Source of the DNA: Flavobacteriia bacterium
GTDB taxonomy: Bacteria; Bacteroidota; Bacteroidia; Flavobacteriales_D; Crocinitomicaceae
Reading direction: 5' to 3'
NCBI GenBank assembly: GCA_009925805.1
Contig: RFQF01000063.1
Location: 1-10,732 of the forward strand
Length of the DNA stretch: 10,732 nt
This document shows, piece by piece, positions 1-6,450 of the stretch. The first letter of the stretch is position 1. The number at the start of each line of letters is the position of its first letter. The notes under the pieces are model-generated. The model did not search any database. It was not told the DNA's origin and saw only the letters and a list, made by a program, of their open reading frames with translations. Both the position numbers and the translations under genes were made by a program.

Positions 1-1
1 G

Positions 2-259
2 AAATTGGATCATGAAATTGCCGTTTTTCCGAATCCTGCGCATCAAGAAGCCACGGTTGAAATTTCGGGGTTTGTTGGAAACAAAGCCGATTTACAGGTC
101 TTCGATTTGATGGGACGCCAATGGTTGGATACCCCCATGGAGGCCAATGAATCCTTCGCAAGCGCTACGATTAACCTGCTTGACCTTCCAAATGGAACCT
201 ATGTAGTGAAGATAATTACCCAACAACAAACGTATTCGAAAAAAATAATCAAACAATAA
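2..259 (+). CDS. C-terminal end of a T9SS-secreted protein (partial, 5' end outside window)
   Basis: This is the last 85 codons or so of a longer gene that enters from the left edge; the frame is open to base 2. A TTG at base 5 could be read as a start but is not one, because the piece is only a C-terminal sorting domain. It has the type A T9SS pattern: a VFPNP motif at the beginning, a middle strand ending in FDLMGR, a DLPNGTYVVKI strand near the end, and a short basic tail (KKIIKQ). In this family the domain takes the protein through the type IX outer-membrane translocon and is usually cleaved and replaced by an LPS anchor. What the rest of the protein does cannot be seen. It ends 65 bases before another T9SS cargo gene in the same direction. 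Confidence 0.85.
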   Translation, partial: KLDHEIAVFPNPAHQEATVEISGFVGNKADLQVFDLMGRQWLDTPMEANESFASATINLLDLPNGTYVVKIITQQQTYSKKIIKQ

Positions 260-324
260 CCAGAATTTCGCATCATGATGTCCTGTAAAGTGGAATTTTG
301 TACTAAACTTACTAAACCTTAGTC

Positions 325-2396
325 ATGAGCAAGTTGTATTTCTTCTTGGTGTTGTGTTTTGTCTCCTTGAGCAGTGTTGCACAACTGAATGTAGACTCCC
401 TTTCCCACATCAATTACCAGCAGCTGCACGGCGCCGACCTCAACGATGTTTGGGGTTATGAAGACGAGCAAGGCAACGAGTACGCCATTGTGGGAACCAG
501 CAAAGGCACTTCCATTGTAGATATTTCCAACCCTTCTTCGCCTGTGGAAGTGTTCTGGTATCCCGGCACCGAATCTATTTGGAGGGACCCTTGTGTTTAT
601 GGCGATTATGCTTATGTCACGACTGAAGCACATGACGGATTGCTCATCATTGATTTGACGCCTCTTCCGCAGTCCACCAATTTACCTGTGGTAACTTACA
701 ACGGTCCTGCAGGACAAACCTGGTCCTCGGCGCACACCTGCTTTTGCGATAGCCAAGGTTTTGCCTATATTTTTGGGGCGAATCGCGGAAATGGCGGCGT
801 GATTATTCTAAACCTAAACGCCGACCCCATGCAGCCGATCGAAGTAGGTGCCTTTGATAATTGGTATTGCCACGACGGGTATGTGCGCAACGCAATACAC
901 ACGTGCGAGGAGATTATTTGGTCACCAGCTATTATTCCGATGGCATCGTGATTCACGACTGTACCAATCCCCAAAATTTGGTGAAAGTAGGAGGGTACGA
1001 CACCTACAACGGACAAACCACAGGCTTTGATGGATGTTGGGGCGTTTACCCATTTTTCTCGAGCGGTACTATCATTGCCTCCGATATAACCGGAGGTTTG
1101 TTCATACTTGGACCGCATTATCAAAAAGGAAGTTATTTGAAAGGAACCGTAACCGAAGTGGGAAGTAACGCCCCACTCACCGGCGTGCAAGTAACGTTAT
1201 ACAACAACCCGCAACCGGATTTGACCAACAACTTAGGGAACTATGTTACCGGTATTTACCATACAGGGCAAGCTACCGTGGTGTTCAGCAAAGTTGGATA
1301 TGGTCCTGTGAGCACCACCGTAAATTTGGTGCAAGGTCAAGAAGTGGTGTTGGATGTTCAAATGACACCGTTACCGCCGTTTAACCTCCAAGTAAATGTG
1401 ACCGATGCTTCCAACGGAACACCGATCTATGACGCGAAAATCAAACTGGTGCATCCGCTCATTCATCATGATGGAGCGACGAACGCCCTTGGGGAAGAAC
1501 AATTTACTTTGTATTACCAAGCGGCATATTCCATATTTGTGGGTAAATGGGGGTGCCAACCCTATTGCGCTTCGCTGGTGATTGATTCCACTACAGGGGT
1601 TATTCAGGTAGCGTTGCAGCCCGGTTACGGCGATGATTTTGAACTGGACCTTGGTTGGACCGTGAACAGCACCGCCCATACAGGAATGTGGGAGCGAGGG
1701 GTACCTCATGGTACTTCCAGCGGCAGTACAGTGCAGGGCGATGTTCCTTGGGATTGTGGCACTTCGTGCTATGTAACCGGTAACAATGCCAACCTTCATC
1801 CTGATTTCGACGATGTAGATCAAGGGAATACGGTTTTGGTTTCTCCGCCCATGGACTTAACGGGATTGACCAACCCGCATGTAAATTATGCGAGAGGATA
1901 TTACAATTACTATGGGCCCCACTTAGTGGATGATACCTTGAAAATCTTTGTCAGCAACGGAACACAAACCGTGCTTATCGACCAGGTGGTGCCACCTCAG
2001 GGGGATTCCATGCAGTGGGAATACAAGAGCATCGGACTGAATGGACTATTACCCATTACCTCTACCATGCAGATTTCTGTTTTTATATCGGATTATGATC
2101 CAAACGTTAATATTACCGAGGCCGCGTGGGATGAATTTTATGTGACCAATTACAGTGTCAGCGGGTTGGAGGAAGTGCAACAAACGCTTCACGTTTATCC
2201 TAATCCTGCGAATCATCACGTGACCCTTTCAGGAGCTTTGGTCAACGAACCGTATTCGGTATATAATAGCATGGGTAGTATGGTCCAAACAGGAACCTGC
2301 GCCGATTCCACATTAACCATCGATCTATCGAGTTTACCCTCGGGCCTATACTTGATGAGCCAAGGAAATAGGGTAACCCGATTTGTAAAAAATTAA
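325..2396 (+). pseudogene. T9SS-secreted choice-of-anchor B / LVIVD beta-propeller protein, broken by a frameshift
   Basis: Two overlapping open frames (325-951 and one running to 2396) are halves of one gene. Removing one copy of a 5-base direct repeat at 886-895 joins them into 688 residues, and the restored joint reads DGYVRNTHVRGDYLVTSYYS. Approximate layout of the restored protein: signal peptide 1-19 (cut after SVA); LVIVD-like propeller 20-265 with repeats such as GTSIVDISNP, DGLLIIDLTP and DGIVIHDCTNP; carboxypeptidase-regulatory-like domain 268-345 (YLKGTVTEVG onward); a second similar sandwich 350-430; a MAM-like jelly roll 435-600 beginning DDFELDLGW; T9SS type A sorting domain from about 620 (VYPNPAN). 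Such proteins are secreted and surface-bound; their ligands are mostly unknown. As written, translation stops at 951 without jelly roll or sorting tail, and the second half lacks a signal peptide. No Shine-Dalgarno precedes ATG 325. A sequencing or assembly error is a real alternative to a true mutation. Confidence 0.85.
886..895 (+). repeat. 5-base tandem duplication (cgcaa x2) causing the frameshift
   Basis: Bases 886-890 and 891-895 are both cgcaa. The upstream frame is correct through codon 886-888, and the downstream frame is correct from 894 on. Deleting either copy reconnects them without loss of a residue. This is the pattern expected of a slippage duplication. Confidence 0.85.
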
Positions 2397-2400
2397 GTAA

Positions 2401-3363
2401 ATGCTCGATCAACGTCCCAACCTTTCCTTAGTAATTCCTTTATTGAACGAGGAAGAATCGTTAAAGGAATTGCATCAATGGATTCTTAGCGTGGTGAAGG
2501 CCCATGCCTTATCCTATGAGGTAATTTTTGTGGACGATGGCAGTACCGATAAAAGCTGGGAGATTATTACGGAACTCGCAACTTCTGATCCGAACGTTAA
2601 GGGCATAAAATTTCAGCGCAATTACGGGAAGTCTGCAGCACTTCAAACGGCTTTTCAAGAGGTGCAAGGAGAAGTAGTAATTACGATGGATGCCGATTTA
2701 CAAGATTCTCCCGAGGAAATTCCAGAGTTGTACCGAATGATTACCCAAGACGGATATGATTTAGTTTCAGGGTGGAAGAAGAAACGCCACGACCCGCTTT
2801 CGAAAACGCTCCCAACGAAGCTTTACAATTGGGCAGCACGACGAATCACCGGGATTTATTTGCACGATTTTAACTGCGGTCTTAAGGCGTATCGTCGGGC
2901 GGTGGTCAAGAGCATAGAGGTGTATGGCGATATGCATCGTTACATGCCTGCGCTAGCCAAATATGCTGGATTTAAAAAAATAGGCGAAAAAGTGGTGCAA
3001 CATCAAGCGCGAAAATACGGGTATTCCAAATTCGGGTTAAACCGTTTTCTCAACGGTCCTTTGGATTTAATCACCGTGGCCTTCATGGGAAAATTCGGGA
3101 AAAAACCGATGCACTTTTTTGGGGCTTTGGGGACGCTGATGTTTTTTGTGGGCTTTGGTTTCTCGCTTTTCCTGGGCATCGACAAGCTGTTTATTCATAC
3201 GCATGGGGTAAAGTTGTCGGATCGCACCGAGTTTTATTTGGCGCTTGTTTCAATGCTCATGGGCTTGCAGTTTTTTTTAACGGGTTTTGTCGCCGAATTA
3301 ATTAGCCGTAGCTCATCGTCCCGTAACAGTTATTTGGTGGAAGATAAAAAGGGATGGGGGTAA
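2401..3363 (+). CDS. GT2 family polyprenyl-phosphate glycosyltransferase (DPM1/GtrB-like)
   Basis: A 320-residue inner-membrane glycosyltransferase. Enzymes of this type move a sugar from a nucleotide donor to a polyprenyl phosphate on the cytoplasmic face, providing lipid-linked sugars for glycan modification. The GT-A fold starts at once (LSLVIPLLNEEESL, 8-21), with the nucleotide-binding VDDGSTD at 44-50 and the metal-binding DADLQD at 97-102. A conserved FNCGLKAYRR segment follows near 158-167. The C-terminus has two hydrophobic spans, about 241-262 and 278-300, the usual two-helix anchor of the DPM1-like bacterial branch. Start ATG 2401 lies four bases after the preceding stop and leaves the normal short N-terminus. 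No Shine-Dalgarno or promoter is visible, so it is probably cotranscribed with the T9SS gene before it. The last ten bases overlap the next gene. The sugar transferred is unknown. Confidence 0.9.
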   Translation: MLDQRPNLSLVIPLLNEEESLKELHQWILSVVKAHALSYEVIFVDDGSTDKSWEIITELATSDPNVKGIKFQRNYGKSAALQTAFQEVQGEVVITMDADLQDSPEEIPELYRMITQDGYDLVSGWKKKRHDPLSKTLPTKLYNWAARRITGIYLHDFNCGLKAYRRAVVKSIEVYGDMHRYMPALAKYAGFKKIGEKVVQHQARKYGYSKFGLNRFLNGPLDLITVAFMGKFGKKPMHFFGALGTLMFFVGFGFSLFLGIDKLFIHTHGVKLSDRTEFYLALVSMLMGLQFFLTGFVAELISRSSSSRNSYLVEDKKGWG

Positions 3364-3896
3364 GCGATTGGGGCGTGGACCCTACTTGGACTTTGTTTTT
3401 GGACCGCGATGGGGTAATTAACCAACGGATTTTTGGTGGTTATGTCTTGGATTGGGAATCTTTTCATTTTTTGCCTGGGGTATTAACGGGATTAGCTTTG
3501 GCAGCATCTCGTGTGGGCCGTATCGTGGTGGTCACCAATCAGCAATGCGTTGCCTTGGGGAAAATAAGTGAGCAGGGATTGCAAGCAATACACGAAAACA
3601 TGGTTCAAGAAATGCAACAGGCTGGCGGACGCATTGATGCCGTTTTTGCGGCCATAGAATTAAAAACGGACCCGCAATCACGAAGAAAACCTAAGACCAA
3701 TATGGCTCTTGAAGCTCAGCAAAGATTTCCGGAAATCGATTTTAAAAAGAGCATCATGGTGGGAGATACCGATACAGATATTCAATTTGGCCAGGCGCTG
3801 GAAATGAAAACGGTCCTCATCGAAAGCGAAGAACAAGTAACCGTAATCCCGGATGTTCGTTGTAAGGCCCTGAGTGATTTTTTATACCAACTATGA
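3354..3896 (+). CDS. HAD-IIIA phosphatase, GmhB / histidinol-phosphatase-like
   Basis: A 180-residue cytoplasmic phosphatase of the HAD superfamily, subfamily IIIA. All four HAD motifs are present: LDRDGVIN with nucleophile D17 and acid/base D19; T61-N62-Q63; the lysine motif R111-K112-P113-K114; and GDTDTD (137-142) for magnesium. The closest known role is D-glycero-D-manno-heptose 1,7-bisphosphate phosphatase (GmhB), used to make nucleotide-activated heptose for LPS. That would suit the GT9 enzyme downstream. However, the cysteine/histidine zinc loop that classical GmhB carries just before its lysine motif is absent: the segment before RKPK has no cysteine. The substrate may therefore differ. 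ATG 3354 overlaps the GT2 gene by ten bases and puts the first motif at the usual distance; translational coupling is likely. Its stop overlaps the next start as ATGA. Confidence 0.8.
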   Translation: MGVSDWGVDPTWTLFLDRDGVINQRIFGGYVLDWESFHFLPGVLTGLALAASRVGRIVVVTNQQCVALGKISEQGLQAIHENMVQEMQQAGGRIDAVFAAIELKTDPQSRRKPKTNMALEAQQRFPEIDFKKSIMVGDTDTDIQFGQALEMKTVLIESEEQVTVIPDVRCKALSDFLYQL

Positions 3897-4645
3897 AATT
3901 TGTTGCCTTATTATTTTTAATATCATGCCTCGCCATGGTTGGATTCGGCCAAAACAAAACGGATGCAACCGGCAAAAAACAAGGTCCTTGGGTAAAATAT
4001 TATGAAGACGGAAAAACGCCGTTATATACTGGGACGTTTCAAAATGATGTCCCCGTTGGGGAATTTCGGTATTATTATCCCACCGGGAAGGTGAAATCCA
4101 TTGTACGCCACGAGACTTTGTCGAGGGCTTATGCGTGGTTTTATTTCGAAAATGAGCAGGTCATGAGTGAAGGTCAGTACCTCCACCAAAAAAAAGATTC
4201 TATTTGGAAATCGTTTAATGCGCAAGGAATGCTGGTGAGTATCGAAACCTTTAAAAACAACCGTTTAAACGGGGTTAAAGAACTGTATTATCTGCAAAAC
4301 CAATTGGAAACAGGTGAGATGAAGGTAGCCCAACGAGAAACCTACGTCGATAGCGTACTTCATGGGGCCTATTCCGCCTATTTTTCCTCAGGAATTAAAA
4401 AAGAAAGCGGGCGCTACGAAAACGGTCTTAAAGTAGGGATTTGGGAAACCTTTCACACGAAAGGTGCTGTAGCTACACGCATTAAATTTAGAAAAGGAAA
4501 GGCTTATGGTTACGCCATAGCCTTTGACGAGGAGGGAAATGAGTTGTACCGTTCCTATTACCTCGAAGGTAAATTGCTCCAAGGTGAAGAACTCAAAAAG
4601 TATTTCGCGCAATGCGAAAAAAATGGGATATCTCCCGAAGAATAA
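3893..4645 (+). CDS. Secreted MORN-like repeat protein (YwqK-type)
   Basis: A 250-residue exported protein. It has an N-terminal signal peptide (MKFVALLFLIS onward, probable cut after GFG at residue 19), then repeats of the MORN_2 type. Each has a core like G-x-W-x-x-Y-Y-x-D/N-G followed by K-x-x-x-G-x-Y/F; examples are GPWVKYYEDG near 31-40, GEFRYYYPTGKVKS near 56, and GIWETFHTKG near 182. Many database proteins with these repeats are labelled YwqK antitoxin, but nothing here suggests a toxin-antitoxin pair. In Bacteroidota such proteins are common periplasmic or outer-membrane-associated proteins of unknown job. An LISC sequence at residues 9-12 resembles a lipobox, but it comes very early and is followed by hydrophobic residues, so a type I signal peptide is preferred. 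The start overlaps the HAD stop by four bases (ATGA), a coupling arrangement. Confidence 0.75.
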   Translation: MKFVALLFLISCLAMVGFGQNKTDATGKKQGPWVKYYEDGKTPLYTGTFQNDVPVGEFRYYYPTGKVKSIVRHETLSRAYAWFYFENEQVMSEGQYLHQKKDSIWKSFNAQGMLVSIETFKNNRLNGVKELYYLQNQLETGEMKVAQRETYVDSVLHGAYSAYFSSGIKKESGRYENGLKVGIWETFHTKGAVATRIKFRKGKAYGYAIAFDEEGNELYRSYYLEGKLLQGEELKKYFAQCEKNGISPEE

Positions 4646-4658
4646 GTATTTTTAGACC

Positions 4659-5345
4659 ATGACTTGGAAAACGTGTGCTTTTTTTTTAGTGCTCGCAGGT
4701 TTCGTTGGATCTTGTAAAAAAGACCCGCCCTCGGGAGGCGTAAGTTCCTTTCATTATAATTATTATCCCTACAAGCAAGGTTCCTATTGGATTTATCAAG
4801 CGATAGAAATTAACCACGATGTCAACGCCTTGGTCCCTCATGATACCCTAGTATACGATTTGAAAACCGAAATCGGCGATACCTTGTATGACAACGAAGG
4901 ACGCATGGTGTATCGTTTTAATCGCTACAAAAGAAATGGCCAGTTTAACCCATGGGTTCAGACCGATGTTTGGACCACTGTGGTGGATGAAAATCGCGCA
5001 GAAATTGTGGAAGAAAATATCCGAAGGGTAGCCTTGAAATTCCCGGTAAATTCTGCCATTTCATGGGATCCAAACCAATTTAATTTTTTGCCCGCTCAAA
5101 GTGCTTTTTACGAACAACTTCACAAACCCTATTCGACTGGATATGTGGTCTCCGACAGCGCCGTCCATGTGATTTCTATAAAAGAGCTTACCTTAGTTTC
5201 TTACCAAAATCAATTCGAAGTTTACGGCAAGAACATTGGCCTTATGAAGAAATATTTTAAAGATATTCAAATTGCCAACTTTGATACCTTGAACATCAAA
5301 CACGGGAAAGAACTCTACCTAACCCTTTTGGAGTACGGCCAATAA
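4659..5345 (+). CDS. Bacteroidota lipoprotein of unknown function
   Basis: A 228-residue predicted lipoprotein. The N-terminus has a lysine, a hydrophobic core (FFLVLAGF) and VGSC, giving lipidated Cys19. The residues right after it, KKDPP, are charged and resemble, loosely, the Lys/Asp-rich export signals of surface-exposed Bacteroidetes lipoproteins. The mature part begins with YPYKQGSYWIYQ, followed by DTLVYDLKTEIGDTLYDNEGR and a region rich in beta-strand residues. I know similar hypothetical lipoproteins from Bacteroidota with this YPxxxGxYWxYQ opening, but no assigned function. A 13-base gap separates it from the MORN-like gene, so it is probably in the same transcript. A run of nine T lies in the signal-peptide codons. 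Its 3' end holds the -33 element of the next gene's promoter. Confidence 0.75.
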   Translation: MTWKTCAFFLVLAGFVGSCKKDPPSGGVSSFHYNYYPYKQGSYWIYQAIEINHDVNALVPHDTLVYDLKTEIGDTLYDNEGRMVYRFNRYKRNGQFNPWVQTDVWTTVVDENRAEIVEENIRRVALKFPVNSAISWDPNQFNFLPAQSAFYEQLHKPYSTGYVVSDSAVHVISIKELTLVSYQNQFEVYGKNIGLMKKYFKDIQIANFDTLNIKHGKELYLTLLEYGQ

Positions 5346-5356
5346 TGCTACCTTTG
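5327..5356 (+). promoter_or_regulatory. Bacteroidota-type promoter before the GT9 gene
   Basis: TTTG at 5327-5330 and TAccTTTG at 5349-5356 are separated by 18 bases. This matches the Bacteroidota consensus (TTTG at -33, TAnnTTTG at -7) at every defined base. The -33 element is inside the end of the lipoprotein gene. The -7 element ends four bases before ATG 5361, so transcription should start at or next to the start codon. Confidence 0.7.
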
Positions 5357-5360
5357 ACTT

Positions 5361-6446
5361 ATGGAGTTTAACAAAGTTCGAAGGGATTGTGTGCATTTTA
5401 GAGGACATATTCCATGTAAACCTAATAAGGATTTTGGAAGTATTTGCTCAGATTGCACCCATTACCGGGCCATCGAAAAACGTATTTTAATCATTAAGCT
5501 CGGTGCCTTGGGTGATGTAATTCGAACTACACCCCTGATAGCCCTTTTTCGAAAAAAATATCCCAATTGCCATATCACATGGTTAACCCAAAGTCCTGCT
5601 ATTTTACCTAAAAACGCACTTGATACGATCTATGGTCTTTCCGAAACGTCGCTGTTCATTCTACAAAATAGCAGCTTCGATATCGCGATTAACCTGGATA
5701 AAGATCCGGAAGCCTGTATGTTAATTTCGAAAATAGAAGCCGTTCGGAAATTCGGATTTACCTGGGAAAATAATGCAGTCGCTCCATGCACAGACGCCGC
5801 CGAGCATAAACTGATCACCGGATTTTTTGATGCCTATTCCAAGGCGAACACCCAGAGTTATTTGGAAGAAATTTTTGAGATTTGTCACGAAACGTTCAAG
5901 CATGAACCATACCTCATTGAACTGAACGAAGAAAAAGCGGTGGAATGGCGAAAAACCTTGCAGGAAAAAGCCCAAGGAAAACCCATTGTTGCCCTAAATA
6001 CCGGTTGTGGTCCTCGGTGGAATACACGGCTGTGGCAAGCACATCATTGGGTGGAATTAGCCAAGTCTTTGGAAAACCAAGGCTATTTTCCAATGTTCCT
6101 CGGAGGGGAATTAGAACACGAAAAAAATCAAGAAATGGCGCTCGTGAACGGTACCTTTTACCCCGGACATTTCGATTTGGAAACCTTTATAAGTTTGGTA
6201 TCGGCTTGTGACATCGTCGTTACCCAAGTGACCATGATGATGCACATCGCCACGGCGCTTCAGAAAAAAATGGTTTTGATGAATACGATTTTTAACCCGA
6301 AGGAATTTGAATTATACGGCCGCGGTGTAATCGTTGGTCCACCCGAACCTTGTACCTGCTACTATGGCAATACCTGCTTGAAGGGGTTACCGTGTATGGA
6401 ACATATCTCGGCGAGTACCGTGAGCAACGCTGTGTTAAGTTTGTAA
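5361..6446 (+). CDS. GT9 family glycosyltransferase (heptosyltransferase-like)
   Basis: A 361-residue GT-B fold enzyme of family 9, the family of LPS heptosyltransferases WaaC/WaaF/WaaQ, which add ADP-heptose to the LPS core on the cytoplasmic side. The core starts at RILIIKLGALGDVIRTTPLI, with KLGALGD at 46-52, the typical first strand and loop. The C-terminal half has the donor-side pattern: ALNTGCG, an FLGGELE strand, then VVTQVTMMMHIATALQKKMV. Before the core is an extra segment with C10, C19, C29 and C32, and near the end are C331, C333, C339 and C345; the latter resembles the cysteine-rich tail of many GT9 proteins. The N-terminal set could bind a metal. I keep ATG 5361 because this cysteine-bearing extension occurs in other GT9 proteins I know. 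There is no room for a Shine-Dalgarno site after the predicted transcription start. The acceptor and sugar are not known. Confidence 0.85.
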   Translation: MEFNKVRRDCVHFRGHIPCKPNKDFGSICSDCTHYRAIEKRILIIKLGALGDVIRTTPLIALFRKKYPNCHITWLTQSPAILPKNALDTIYGLSETSLFILQNSSFDIAINLDKDPEACMLISKIEAVRKFGFTWENNAVAPCTDAAEHKLITGFFDAYSKANTQSYLEEIFEICHETFKHEPYLIELNEEKAVEWRKTLQEKAQGKPIVALNTGCGPRWNTRLWQAHHWVELAKSLENQGYFPMFLGGELEHEKNQEMALVNGTFYPGHFDLETFISLVSACDIVVTQVTMMMHIATALQKKMVLMNTIFNPKEFELYGRGVIVGPPEPCTCYYGNTCLKGLPCMEHISASTVSNAVLSL

Positions 6447-6450
6447 GCGT

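Noticed and set aside
271..280. Perfect 10-base palindrome catcatgatg between the two T9SS genes
   Set aside because: It is short, single, not centred on a convincing promoter, and too short for a terminator stem; chance is sufficient.
267..300. Possible promoter before the T9SS gene (ttcg ... gaattttg)
   Set aside because: The -7 element lacks the essential first T, the -33 element is imperfect and the spacing of 22 is long. The gene may have a promoter here, but I cannot support this one.
886..897. Programmed ribosomal frameshifting joining the two halves of the T9SS gene
   Set aside because: A -1 shift would be needed, but there is no slippery X-XXY-YYZ heptamer and no obvious following structure. 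A simple 5-base duplication explains the break better.
319..1190. Minus-strand open frames of 104 and 141 codons opposite the T9SS gene
   Set aside because: They lie opposite well-supported coding sequence, have no recognisable domain and no start signals; they are shadows of the real frame.
3893..3940. MORN-like protein as a lipoprotein (LISC at residues 9-12)
   Set aside because: The cysteine is at residue 12, too early for a normal lipoprotein signal, and the following residues are hydrophobic; a type I cut after GFG fits better.
3893..4645. Antitoxin role for the YwqK-type repeat protein
   Set aside because: It has a signal peptide and is surrounded by glycan genes; no toxin-like partner is next to it. 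The antitoxin label is only inherited from database names.
4647..4654. TAttTTTa before the lipoprotein gene as a -7 element
   Set aside because: The last base does not match, there is no -33 element at a suitable distance, and the gene is closely packed with its upstream neighbour.
5945..6211. 88-codon plus-strand open frame inside the GT9 gene
   Set aside because: It is in another frame of a clear GT9 gene, has no start signal, and its composition is not protein-like.
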